In this document: piece after piece, positions 1-6,333 of the stretch
How the letters are laid out: each line of letters begins with the position of its first letter
How positions within the stretch are numbered: position 1 is the stretch's first letter
Assembly (NCBI GenBank): GCA_005879095.1
Contig: VBLM01000454.1
Span: 1-7,446 of the forward strand
Source of the DNA: Deltaproteobacteria bacterium
GTDB lineage: Bacteria; Myxococcota; Myxococcia; Myxococcales; 40CM-4-68-19
Reading direction: 5' to 3'
DNA: 7,446 nt
The notes under the pieces: model-generated
The model's database searches: none
What the model saw: only the letters and a program-made list of their open reading frames with translations
Told to the model about the DNA's origin: nothing
Translations under genes and position numbers: made by a program

Positions 1-705
1 CTGGCGAGCGGCGGCGAGAGCCTGGGCGAGGACCTGATCGAGTGGGGCCGCGAGCGATTCGGTTTGACGATCAACGAATTCTACGGACAGACCGAGTGCA
101 ATCTCATGGTCGGAAACGGCCGCGATCTGCCGCCGGTGCGGCCGGGATGGACCGGCACCGCCATCCCCGGACACGAGGTGGCCGTCGTCGACGAGGAAGG
201 CCGCGAGCTGCCGGCGGGCGCGGAAGGCAGCATCGCCTTCCGCCGGCCCGACCCGGTGATGTTCCTCGGATACTGGAAGAACGAGAAAGCCACCGCGGAA
301 AAGTTCCGCGGCGACTGGCTGATCAGCGGCGACCTCGGCGCGCGCGACGAGCAGGGATACTTCCGCTTCATCGGCCGCGACGACGATCTGATCACCAGCG
401 GCGGATACCGCATCGGTCCCGGCGAGATCGAGGCGTGCCTGCTGCGCCACCCGGCGGTCGCGCTGGCGGCCGCGGTGGGCGAGCCCGATCCGATCCGCAC
501 CGAGGTGGTGAAAGCGGTGGTCGTGCTCAAGCCCGGCCACACTGGCACCCTGCAGCTCGCTTCCGAGCTGCAGGAGCACGTCCGGTCGCGGCTGGCGGCG
601 CACGAGTACCCGCGCATCGTCGAGTTCCGCGCCGAGCTTCCGCTCACCGCCACCGGAAAGATCATCCGCCGCGCCCTGCGCAGCCCGCGCAAGCCCGCCG
701 GTTAA
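1..705 (+). CDS. AMP-forming acyl-CoA synthetase, C-terminal part (5' end outside window)
   Basis: The frame is open from base 1 and gives 234 residues. The product is the end of an ANL-superfamily (AMP-binding) enzyme, which activates a carboxylic acid with ATP to an acyl-adenylate and transfers it to CoA in the cytoplasm. Visible motifs: YGQTE (A5) at residues 28-32; SGDL (A7) with its Asp at residue 111; GRDDD and then GGYRIGPGEIE (A8 hinge) at about 125-145; and PLTATGK (A10), whose catalytic Lys is residue 220. The reading LASGGESLGEDLIEW before A5 and the NLMVGN after it resemble the acetyl-/medium-chain acyl-CoA synthetase branch (ACSM-like). Substrate length cannot be judged, because most of the acyl pocket lies upstream. 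The TAA at 703-705 overlaps the TAA of the converging gene on the other strand. Family is secure; substrate is not. Confidence 0.93.
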   Translation: MASGGESLGEDLIEWGRERFGLTINEFYGQTECNLMVGNGRDLPPVRPGWTGTAIPGHEVAVVDEEGRELPAGAEGSIAFRRPDPVMFLGYWKNEKATAEKFRGDWLISGDLGARDEQGYFRFIGRDDDLITSGGYRIGPGEIEACLLRHPAVALAAAVGEPDPIRTEVVKAVVVLKPGHTGTLQLASELQEHVRSRLAAHEYPRIVEFRAELPLTATGKIIRRALRSPRKPAG

Positions 706-1033
706 AAAGGCTTTAGCACAAACCTGCCGTAGGCAATGAACGCGCTGATAGCAGCCACGACAAGCCAATAAATCATCGGGCCGTAATTCGCGTCGCCGGA
801 ATGAATATGCAATCCGGAGAAGAACAGCATTTCCGCCGCTATGCAGGCGGCCGCGATAGGGGCCAGGATGGCCAAGGGCTTATTGAATGCCGGGACGATC
901 AGGCCCAGGCTGCAAAGCAGCTCAAAGGCGCTCATCGCCAGCCAGACTCCGTGGGGAATCGCTTTCAAGGACGGCACGGTTTGCTCGGAATTGGAAAACT
1001 TCCACATTGAAGAACCCACAAGAAATTGTTCAT
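702..1033 (-). pseudogene. DoxX-like membrane protein, frame disrupted after codon 9
   Basis: The natural start is the ATG at 1033-1031, in an ATGA overlap with the SRPBCC stop. It begins MNNFLWVLQ, the usual opening of DoxX-like proteins, but the frame then runs to a TGA at 967-965 after only 22 residues. The rest is in another frame, from MWKFSNSEQ (ATG at 1007) to the stop at 702. It carries three hydrophobic segments (GVWLAMSAFELL..., PLAILAPIAAACIAAEM..., MIYWLVVAAISAFIAYGRF) typical of the family. The stretch that should hold the rest of helix 1 and the Gly-Gly before the MWKF segment is missing at the junction, so I infer a deletion of roughly 30-40 bp that also shifted frame. That frame is open up to an ATG at 1070, inside the SRPBCC gene, so a 122-residue or 101-residue three-helix product is possible. 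DoxX-like proteins are small inner-membrane proteins, often encoded beside ArsR/SRPBCC pairs; their role is poorly defined. Confidence 0.68.
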
Positions 1034-1572
1034 GGTGTCTCAACCCCGAACTGGTTTGCGTACTCGGCATTCAATCGCTGCCAGCCGTCGAACTTCATGG
1101 CCTCGGCGCCGACGATGCGTCCAATGGGTCGACCAGCGAGAAGCCGCTCGAGCACATCGAAGCAGATGTGCCAGCCCGCAGCGCCCATCGAGATGAATCG
1201 ACGGTCGATGTTGTGCCAGAGCGTGAGCCGGGTGCCGCCGCCTCCCAGCGGCTCCAGTTCCCAGCGGATGTCCCCTCCTCCCCAGCTGAATTCGAGCAGC
1301 CTGGGCGCGTCGGCCCGCTTCACCTGGGTCTCGGATACATGCGCGGTCGGCGCCCCCACTGTCGAGAGCTTTGCGGTGCCAACGGTACCGAGGTTCCGGT
1401 CGGAATCGAACGGAGCCCATTCGCGGAGATGCTCGGGGTCGGTGAGCGCCTTCCAGACCTTGGCGGGAGGGTGGGAGAGGTCGCGGACGAGAACGAGCGT
1501 CCACTTCTCTCCCTCTTTTCGGACCTCAGCGCCGGAAGCGGCACCCGGCGCGTATTGCTCACGGTTGCTCAT
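1030..1572 (-). CDS. SRPBCC-family protein, AHSA1 (Aha1 C-terminal-like) type
   Basis: The 180-residue product has the START/SRPBCC signature of the AHSA1 group: VWKALTDPEHLREW at residues 39-52, a beta strand ending LLEFSW near 92-97, GGGTRLTL at 111-118, and a C-terminal helix GWHICFDVLERLLAG from 133. The fold makes a hydrophobic pocket for a small ligand. Most bacterial members are cytoplasmic and uncharacterised. No signal peptide is present. The ATG at 1572 has a purine-rich AAAGGA Shine-Dalgarno about 10 bases upstream. The gene starts inside the end of the ArsR gene (14-bp overlap), and its stop overlaps the next start as ATGA, so translation of all three genes is probably coupled. 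An ArsR repressor paired with an SRPBCC protein and a DoxX protein is a recurrent bacterial operon. The ligand is unknown, but the regulator may sense the same compound or condition. Confidence 0.88.
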   Translation of the reverse strand: MSNREQYAPGAASGAEVRKEGEKWTLVLVRDLSHPPAKVWKALTDPEHLREWAPFDSDRNLGTVGTAKLSTVGAPTAHVSETQVKRADAPRLLEFSWGGGDIRWELEPLGGGGTRLTLWHNIDRRFISMGAAGWHICFDVLERLLAGRPIGRIVGAEAMKFDGWQRLNAEYANQFGVETP

Positions 1573-1906
1573 GTCTTTTCTTTCCTTTCACAGAGGGCAC
1601 CTTCTCCATCTTGTCCAGGTGTCGCTCCAGGGCATCGACGTGCTTCGACCAGAAGCGCCGGAAGGGAACGAGCCATGCGTCGAGCTCCATGAGCGGCTCC
1701 GGTCTCAGTCGATAGAGGCGCCGCTGCGCTTCGATCCGTGATTCCACGAACCCGGCCTCCCGCAGCACCCGCAGGTGCTTGGAGACCGACGGCTGCGACA
1801 GTCGGAGCTTGCGCTCGAGCTCGCCCACCGAGCGCTCAGACGAGAGCAGCAGCCTCAGGATGGCCCGCCGGTTCGGCTCCGCGACGATGGCAAACGAGGA
1901 TGCCAC
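1559..1906 (-). CDS. ArsR-family winged-helix transcriptional repressor
   Basis: The 115-residue protein has the ArsR winged helix-turn-helix: AEPNRRAILRLLL at 9-21, helix-turn-helix within SVGELERKL and LSQPSVSKHLRVL (about 26-48), and a wing around ESRIEAQRRLYRL at 55-67. It contains no cysteine, so the metal-binding CxC site of true arsenic or zinc sensors is absent. This matches the non-metal ArsR proteins found beside SRPBCC genes. The start is a GTG at 1906; an in-frame TAA at 1930-1928 limits any extension, and no Shine-Dalgarno precedes the GTG. A -10 box ends six bases before it, so the mRNA may be leaderless. It overlaps the SRPBCC gene by 14 bp. The promoter is covered by an inverted repeat, so autorepression is likely. 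Effector unknown. Confidence 0.9.
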   Translation of the reverse strand: MASSFAIVAEPNRRAILRLLLSSERSVGELERKLRLSQPSVSKHLRVLREAGFVESRIEAQRRLYRLRPEPLMELDAWLVPFRRFWSKHVDALERHLDKMEKVPSVKGKKRHEQP

Positions 1907-1942
1907 GACAGGAATATAGCCAAGCGTTTATATTCCCGTCAA
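1907..1942 (-). promoter_or_regulatory. Promoter and overlapping ArsR operator of the ArsR-SRPBCC-DoxX operon
   Basis: Reading the minus strand: a -35 TTGACG lies at 1942-1937 and a -10 TATATT at 1918-1913, 18 bases apart (CTATAT would give 17). A perfect inverted repeat, GGAATATA and TATATTCC with a 10-base gap, spans 1911-1936. It fills the spacer and covers the -10, so a bound dimer would block RNA polymerase. The predicted transcription start falls on or next to the GTG at 1906. Elements are seen directly; repressor binding is inference. Confidence 0.72.
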
Positions 1943-2083
1943 GTCATTCGAGCGAGCGGCGCGAACACGACGGGCGCTCAGCGCCGCGTTATGGAAGTGA
2001 ACGCCAAGGACGCAGACACGGAACGCCTTGAAGGCGGACCTCAGCGCGACGCTCGTGCCGATCCTCTGTGGGGCGTACTTCAC

Positions 2084-2107
2084 CCTGCGCGCGAGGCGCG
2101 CGCAAGG
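2084..2107 (-). terminator. GC-rich hairpin after the VWD lipoprotein gene (possible terminator, no T-run)
   Basis: TGCGCGCG (2086-2093) and CGCGCGCA (2097-2104) form an 8-bp stem with a 3-base loop. CC/GG outside a one-base bulge extends it. It starts 12 bases past the stop at 2119-2121. No U-tract follows on the minus strand, so it is not a textbook intrinsic terminator and may only protect the 3' end. The remaining intergenic DNA, 1943-2083, shows nothing else beyond a small GGCGCT/AGCGCC palindrome at 1973-1985. Confidence 0.35.
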
Positions 2108-2118
2108 TGGCGGGCTCA

Positions 2119-4098
2119 TCAACGCCGTAAACCCGGCGTAGCGACGGCAACGGGAGCGGGCGCGCCCGCAAACACCTTCGCCGCCGTCTCGCGGCCGATC
2201 ACCGCCACGTCCAGGGCGCAGGCGTCGAGGAGCGCGTCCACTTTCACGCCCGCTGCCGCGCAGACGGCTCGCGTACGCTGCTGCAACTTCGGATCGAGAT
2301 CGTTCGCGTAGAACGGCCTTTTGGGAATACTGCGTTGCACCTTTTGCCCGCAGACCGACAGCAGCGACTCCTCCGGCGGGACGCGCCAGCTATCGCCATA
2401 GCGGTGATACAGATCTTCGAACGTAAACGGGTTCGTCAGCACGGCTCCGTCGCGCGCCTCGATCTCGTTGACGTTGCCGTTGGCATTGGCGAGAAGTCCG
2501 CGCACCTTGGCAGGCCAATGGCCGAGGCCCACGGACACGTTGATCCAGGTGGCGTTGACCTCGGCGCTCACCGAATCGCCGCTCTGGTCCGCGATGAGGT
2601 ACGTGTTTCCTCTTCGGGAGACGTCGACTCCATCGGGCAGCGAAAGCGTCGCGCCGTCGTTGACGCGGGCGTTCTTTCCATTGATGGAGAGCCGCGCGGG
2701 CAGGCAGATGGCGACTCTGGTCTTCCCCATTTGCGTGGCGACCGCCTTGTTGACCGATGCGTCCGGCCACGTCGGCGCACCCGATATCTGCCGGGCCTGA
2801 ACCACGAAGTCCGGACTGGCTTGCGCCAGAACGAAGTCACCCGTTGCCTGGAAGTCATAGAACAAGCCGCCGAAGGTCCTCAGATGGGTGTCGCCGATGC
2901 CGGCTGCTCCGGCGCATGATCCGGGCGTGCCGGCGACGTTGCTCTGCGTGGACACGATCGCCGGCGACGGTCCCATTGCGACGGCCGGGGTTCCCACCAG
3001 GGTCAGGTTGTTCGTCTCGCCCGTGAAACCTTCCAGCACGCAGCTCGGGCCGGTCGTGTTCCCATGATGCACGGTGGTCCTGACGACAAGCGTCGACCCG
3101 GCGTTGAAGGTGGCGTCGGATCCACAGCAATCGCCGACGATGATGAACTCGGCGCCCTGCCAGCCCCCTGCGAGGTTGAGGATGCTGTCCTGGTTCGCGG
3201 CGTTGAGATCGCCGGCCGCCGTCGTCATGATCACCGTGTCGGTGCCGCCGGCGTTGGCGGTGCCGGTCACTCTCAAGCTCGCCAGGTTCGCGATGGGTTG
3301 GACGGGAACGCCGACGGCGTTGGGGCCATTCTCCCAGCAATAGATGTCCGCCGACATCGGAAATGAGAACGTGTTCCATCCTGCGGGGCACGCCGTGTTG
3401 TATTGGAGCAGCCAGTACTGGATGAATGCAACGCCTGAGTTGGAGTAGATGAATTGCTGCCAGCCCTTGCAATTCGGATTCGGAGAGGGACCGCAGACCG
3501 AGCTCGTGAAGGGTTTCGTATTCAGCTGGAGCGAATAGGTGTTTGCGACCGCGGGCGGCACCCCACCCACATTTCCCGTCTCACTGGTCACGCCGGTGAC
3601 GCTATCGAAGGACCCCGTCGCCGAGGAGATGAAATTCGTCACTTCTCCAGAGAAGTCGGTGCCGTTGCCCACGGTCTGCTGGCGGCGGCCACGCGCGGGC
3701 GGATAGGGACGGTTCGGCGGCGTGGCGCAGGGAACCTCCTCCCACTCGGTCTTCGGATAGGTGGCTTTGAAGCATGCCTTCCTGGTGGGCATCGGGATCC
3801 GCGACATGGTCTCGCGCCACGCATCCTTGCTCAGCGGTTCCGTGCCGCGCGCGCGCTGGGCTTCCGTGGAATCCGGCGGAGTCGGCGCAGGCAACCTGGG
3901 AGCTGTCCCCGTGGGCGCAGGCTCCTTGGGTGCCGGAGTGGTCGGCGCGGGCGCAGCTTCCCTGGGAGTCGAGGCGCTGGGCTCCTTGGAAGCCGGCGGT
4001 TGCTCGGGCTTCGTCGGCGGAGCGGTAGCACAGCCGGCGAACATCAAAAGGCCGGCGCACAAATGGAGAGCAATCCAAATTCTCAGCCGCTGGTTCAT
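2119..4098 (-). CDS. VWD-domain lipoprotein with proline-rich stalk
   Basis: The 659-residue product starts at the ATG at 4098 because that gives a lipoprotein signal peptide (MNQRLRIW, hydrophobic core, lipobox FAGC with Cys23) and a GGGGG tract four bases upstream. The frame is open to an ATG at 4176, but that would bury the signal. Layout: Pro/Ala/Lys-rich stalk (about 24-95), a segment with Cys109 and Cys124 (about 96-145), a beta-rich domain (about 185-390) with GWQQFIYSN, AFIQYWL, CPAGWN and FTGETNNLTLVG, then a VWD domain (about 402-575). VWD marks are GDTHLRTFGGLFYDF, GLLANANGN at 534-542 and LYHRYGDSWRV at 563-573. A tail at 583-645 has CAAAGV and LLDACALDVAVIG, a common companion of bacterial VWD domains. 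The central block resembles an uncharacterised secreted domain I recognise only loosely. It is predicted to be a membrane-anchored surface protein, perhaps adhesive. It is divergent from the lipoprotein at 4319. Confidence 0.85.
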   Translation of the reverse strand: MNQRLRIWIALHLCAGLLMFAGCATAPPTKPEQPPASKEPSASTPREAAPAPTTPAPKEPAPTGTAPRLPAPTPPDSTEAQRARGTEPLSKDAWRETMSRIPMPTRKACFKATYPKTEWEEVPCATPPNRPYPPARGRRQQTVGNGTDFSGEVTNFISSATGSFDSVTGVTSETGNVGGVPPAVANTYSLQLNTKPFTSSVCGPSPNPNCKGWQQFIYSNSGVAFIQYWLLQYNTACPAGWNTFSFPMSADIYCWENGPNAVGVPVQPIANLASLRVTGTANAGGTDTVIMTTAAGDLNAANQDSILNLAGGWQGAEFIIVGDCCGSDATFNAGSTLVVRTTVHHGNTTGPSCVLEGFTGETNNLTLVGTPAVAMGPSPAIVSTQSNVAGTPGSCAGAAGIGDTHLRTFGGLFYDFQATGDFVLAQASPDFVVQARQISGAPTWPDASVNKAVATQMGKTRVAICLPARLSINGKNARVNDGATLSLPDGVDVSRRGNTYLIADQSGDSVSAEVNATWINVSVGLGHWPAKVRGLLANANGNVNEIEARDGAVLTNPFTFEDLYHRYGDSWRVPPEESLLSVCGQKVQRSIPKRPFYANDLDPKLQQRTRAVCAAAGVKVDALLDACALDVAVIGRETAAKVFAGAPAPVAVATPGLRR

Positions 4099-4102
4099 AT
4101 AT

Positions 4103-4107
4103 CCCCC
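4103..4107 (-). promoter_or_regulatory. G-tract ribosome binding site of the VWD lipoprotein gene
   Basis: GGGGG sits four bases before the ATG at 4098. Five G can pair with CCUCC of the 16S tail if one G-U wobble is allowed. This site selects the start that carries the lipoprotein signal over the upstream ATG at 4176. Confidence 0.55.
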
Positions 4108-4209
4108 GTCAAAACCGATTTGGACGACAGGGCCGTGAATATGAGCCCTGCCACGTGGTATGTATATCGAGGTCAAACCAGCAGTGGCTCGCCGGCTGGC
4201 CCGAGGAGC

Positions 4210-4240
4210 TTGAATACCAGCGCTCGCAGGGATGTATTAT
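4210..4240 (+). promoter_or_regulatory. Candidate promoter for the 466-aa cysteine-rich lipoprotein gene
   Basis: TTGAAT at 4210-4215 is followed by TGTATT (17-base spacer, 4233-4238) or TATTAT (19-base spacer, 4235-4240). This would give a leader of about 70 bases before the ATG at 4319. It is the best sigma-70-like pair in the divergent region, but it is only a motif match. Confidence 0.4.
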
Positions 4241-4310
4241 TGAACAAATGAATGCCAATGCGGCGCGCGGCTTCCGCGACTCGCCTGGATGATCGCGCTT
4301 CCAATGAAGC

Positions 4311-4315
4311 GGGGG
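4311..4315 (+). promoter_or_regulatory. G-tract ribosome binding site of the cysteine-rich lipoprotein gene
   Basis: GGGGG lies three bases before the ATG at 4319. The same layout precedes two other exported-protein genes in this window, which favours this start over the ATGs at 4304 and 4289. Confidence 0.45.
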
Positions 4316-4318
4316 AAC

Positions 4319-5719
4319 ATGCTGAAAAACATCGTGGCGTTCGCAATGGCGATCGGCTTGTGTGGGTGCGCAGCCATGCAGCAGATCTCGCAGTCGGCGG
4401 CGAACAACGCCAAGCCAGCGGCGCCTCCCGTCCTGGTCCAGCATCCTTCTTCGTCGGCGCTCTGGAAGGACGAGCCGACGACGTTCCACATCGCGGGCCG
4501 GATGTTCGTGTTGAACGTCACCTCCGACCTGTTCAACACGCTGTCGGTCAAGCTGGGAGGCCACCCGGCGGTCGAGCTTCCACGCGGGTCGTTCACCGAC
4601 TACAGGCCCATCATCCAGTCAGAGCTCGCGCCCGGCCAGGTCTATTTCCGCCTGTCGTCGCAGGTTTCCGACGCCAACCGCCAGACGGAGCTCGACCTGC
4701 TCGAGATCGTGGACAAGGCCAACGTGCTCGTCGATGTGGCGCCGGTGGTTTCCATCGTCGACCTGGTCGTCGGCGAGACGAGCATCAACCCCGCGTACAA
4801 CGCGACTCCCAACGCCTACAAGGAAGCAGCCTGGAAGGTGGTGCTGGACCGCGGCGAGATCGGCCCACTCGGCACCGGCGGCGTGAGCCGATGCACCTTC
4901 GATCTCGAGAGCACCGACCCGTTCGCCGGCGCGGACCGCGGCTTCCGCGCTCCTCCGGGCGCGCAGGTGCTTTTCCAAGTGCCCTCCAGCCACTGCAAGT
5001 CGATCGGCTTCCTGATCAAGGGTCAACCGACCGACATGTTCGAATATCCCGACATCAAGGGCCGGATCGACAACCATGCCTTCATGGTTCCAGCGGATGC
5101 AGCGGTTGGCTCCGAGATCAAGTTCCAGGTCCTCGGCCTCGACGTGCTCAGGCGCCCCTCGATGTACGACGTGAAGGTCCAGGTCAAGGCCGCCTCGGCG
5201 CCGGTGTCGCTGCCTTGCGACAGCAACAATGGATTTGGCGGCCACAACGGCCATTTCAAGTTCTGCGCCAACTGCGCAGGCAATCGGTTCAATTACAACG
5301 GAGATTTCTGCACTGCCGCCGACGCGCAGACCGGAGCGAACAATGCTCTCACGCTCGCCGGTTACACCAACTGCTCGCTGGCGGCCGGCGACTGTTCTCC
5401 ATGCGCGGCGGACCCAAGCAATCAGACCGGCCAGGTGCAGCCGTTCCCGTTCTGCGCGGCTTGTCCTGCGGGTCAGTTCGCATGGAACATCGCCGACGGC
5501 GCCCAGTCTGCGTGCACTCGGGAGGATGCGACCTCGCTCGCTCAGACCAGCAATGCCAATTGCTCGGTGGAGCCAACCCTCGCCAAGAACTTCGACGTCT
5601 GCGTTCAATGTCCTGCGGGAGCGAGTCGCGTCCCGGTCCGGGCCTGCACCGAATCAGAGGCGGTCGACATCGCGAAAGTGGCCGCCGCGTCGGGCTGCAC
5701 CGTCGCGAAGTGCCCCTAG
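4319..5719 (+). CDS. Cysteine-rich repeat lipoprotein of unknown function
   Basis: I do not recognise this family. From the ATG at 4319 the product is 466 residues: a short lipoprotein signal (MLKNIVAFAMAIGLCGC, lipobox LCGC, Cys17), a short Ala/Pro/Ser linker, and a beta-rich body (about 45-295) with only two cysteines. The last 165 residues hold 16 cysteines. These include three copies of F-x2-C-x2-C followed by an aromatic- or Gly-rich stretch, then C-T-x2-D/E-A (or C-T-A-x-D-A), then C-S or C-T. The CxxC pairs are at residues 316/319, 379/382 and 428/431; an extra CxxC sits at 359/362. In-frame ATGs at 4304 and 4289 are alternative starts; the 4304 start gives a more basic n-region (MKRGN). 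The stop at 5717-5719 is followed within 25 bp by the end of a transposase relic on the other strand. It is predicted to be lipid-anchored outside the cytoplasm, its C-terminus either disulfide-bonded or metal-binding. Confidence 0.82.
   Translation: MLKNIVAFAMAIGLCGCAAMQQISQSAANNAKPAAPPVLVQHPSSSALWKDEPTTFHIAGRMFVLNVTSDLFNTLSVKLGGHPAVELPRGSFTDYRPIIQSELAPGQVYFRLSSQVSDANRQTELDLLEIVDKANVLVDVAPVVSIVDLVVGETSINPAYNATPNAYKEAAWKVVLDRGEIGPLGTGGVSRCTFDLESTDPFAGADRGFRAPPGAQVLFQVPSSHCKSIGFLIKGQPTDMFEYPDIKGRIDNHAFMVPADAAVGSEIKFQVLGLDVLRRPSMYDVKVQVKAASAPVSLPCDSNNGFGGHNGHFKFCANCAGNRFNYNGDFCTAADAQTGANNALTLAGYTNCSLAAGDCSPCAADPSNQTGQVQPFPFCAACPAGQFAWNIADGAQSACTREDATSLAQTSNANCSVEPTLAKNFDVCVQCPAGASRVPVRACTESEAVDIAKVAAASGCTVAKCP
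5255..5716 (+). repeat. Three cysteine-rich protein repeats (coding repeat, diverged)
   Basis: Within the 466-aa lipoprotein, segments beginning FKFCANC, FPFCAACPAGQ and FDVCVQCPAGA recur at 63 and then 49 residue intervals. Each continues to a CT motif (FCTAADA, ACTREDA, ACTESEA) and ends NCS, NCSV or GCTV. The repeat is clear in protein and weak in DNA, so the duplications are old. Confidence 0.7.
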
Positions 5720-5742
5720 AGCGCCGAACACGTTCCCACGCC

Positions 5743-6145
5743 TCACGCCGCACACCGTGCGATGACCTCGAGGTTGTGAATTGGCGCTCTGCCGTCGCAG
5801 GTCGAAGGTGTTCTTGCGAAGGCCGCGATAGCGAGCGCGCGGCCCCTGCCGGTTGCTGAGGTGAGCGAGTCGATGCTCGACGTCGACGCAGGTGTGCAAC
5901 TTTTCGCGACCGGCAGGAGTCGCCTGGAGTCGTCGGAGCGCCTTTTGCAGAGCTTCATCGTCGGCCATGGTCACGGTGAGTCCGCGGCCTGACGCAGCCT
6001 GCGTGCACTTCGCCCTCATTCGACAGGGGCCGCAGACTTCGGGGTCGAACTCCACGACGGCACCGGGCTCAAACGCCTCCACTGACCCGCCGCGCAGGTG
6101 ATGGCGCGCTGCGAACATCGATCTCAGGCGTCTTCGGCCGGCTGT
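5743..6145 (-). pseudogene. IS1182-type transposase C-terminal relic, at least three frame changes
   Basis: This is the end of an IS1182-like (DDE_Tnp_1_6 type) transposase. The main readable frame, about 6082 to 5792, holds VEAFEPGAVVEFDPEVC, the Cys motif CGPCRMRAKCT, RLQATPAGREKL, VDVEHRLAHL (with the Glu expected to be the third catalytic acid) and GPRARYRGLRKNTFDLRR. Upstream homology continues in two other frames: RPKTPEIDVRS near 6140-6108, then AITCAAGQ near 6105-6082. The tail IHNLEVIARCAA and its TGA at 5743-5745 need another shift between 5792 and 5782. The N-terminal catalytic half is absent and no terminal inverted repeats were found. It is a dead fragment, not an active element. 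It converges on the lipoprotein gene that ends at 5719. Confidence 0.82.
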
Positions 6146-6241
6146 AGATGAAGTGATACCTGCCGCTATCGCGAGAGCCTGAAGGTCGGAGAACGACAGC
6201 CCCGCCGGGCTCGCCTTCGCCGCATCGAGGACCGCCGGGCG

Positions 6242-6272
6242 CCGGCAACAGCCACTTGTTCATCCCCCAGAC
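6242..6272. repeat. Direct repeat copy 1 (partner 7023-7055)
   Basis: The first 24 bases (6242-6265) match 7023-7046 with two mismatches, CCGGCAACAGCCA and GTTCATCC being identical. The match then continues with a two-base gap to CAGAC. Copies are 781 bp apart and each marks the 3' end of a cysteine-rich gene. Confidence 0.8.
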
Positions 6273-6333
6273 GGCACCGCCCGGCGCGCTGGAATTGCAG
6301 GCACGCCGGGCGGCACGGGCTAAATCACGGGAC
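6242..6333 (-). pseudogene. Decayed C-terminal tail of the three-knottin gene
   Basis: Just past the TAG at 6336-6334 the minus-strand DNA still aligns with the C-terminal coding sequence and 3' flank of the paralogue at 7041. Shared blocks, in order: TGCCAG, GGTC, AGCCC, TGCCGC, GTGCCTGCA, CAGC, then after a gap of about 30-40 bases CGTCTG-GG-GGATGAAC and TGGCTGTTGCCGG. Translated, ACNSSAPGGAVWG matches the paralogue's end, CVFLGPNDGVCGG, with the last Cys changed to Trp. An early stop, one internal deletion and a two-base loss explain the difference. The 6146-6241 stretch beyond it shows nothing I can name. Confidence 0.65.

Larger units (their letters stand above)
4099..4318. promoter_or_regulatory. 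Divergent intergenic region between two lipoprotein genes
   Basis: These 220 bp must hold the promoters of both divergent lipoprotein genes. The AT-rich patch at 4232-4252 fits the plus-strand promoter listed separately. For the minus gene I see only weak options: a TTGACC (4175-4170) is followed too closely by TATACA, and CATATT near 4139 has no good -35. A CCACGTGG palindrome lies at 4151-4158 and could be a regulator site, but eight bases is short. No open frame here looks coding. Confidence 0.5.

Noticed and set aside
841..1741. Long plus-strand frames opposite the SRPBCC and ArsR genes
   Set aside because: They are antisense to recognisable families, with low-complexity products and no start signals.
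1989..2118. A possible small gene or remnant on the plus strand between the ArsR promoter and the VWD gene end
   Set aside because: One frame reads MEVNAKDADTERLEGG and another LVPILCGAYFTLRARR, but neither has a ribosome site or family match and the frames disagree.
2855..3472. A 205-codon minus-strand frame inside the VWD lipoprotein gene
   Set aside because: The product is Arg/His-rich frame-shadow sequence; the VWD frame explains this DNA.
3830..4030. Gly/Ala-rich repeat-like product on the plus strand
   Set aside because: It is the complement of the proline/alanine-rich stalk of the VWD lipoprotein.
4151..4158. CCACGTGG palindrome as a regulator site
   Set aside because: Eight bases with no flanking symmetry is expected by chance in GC-rich DNA; noted only within the intergenic entry.
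4252..5859. A 535-codon plus-strand open frame overlapping the 466-aa lipoprotein gene
   Set aside because: It is a GC-driven shadow, Arg/Gly/Pro-rich with no domain. The other frame has a signal peptide, lipobox and ordered cysteine repeats.
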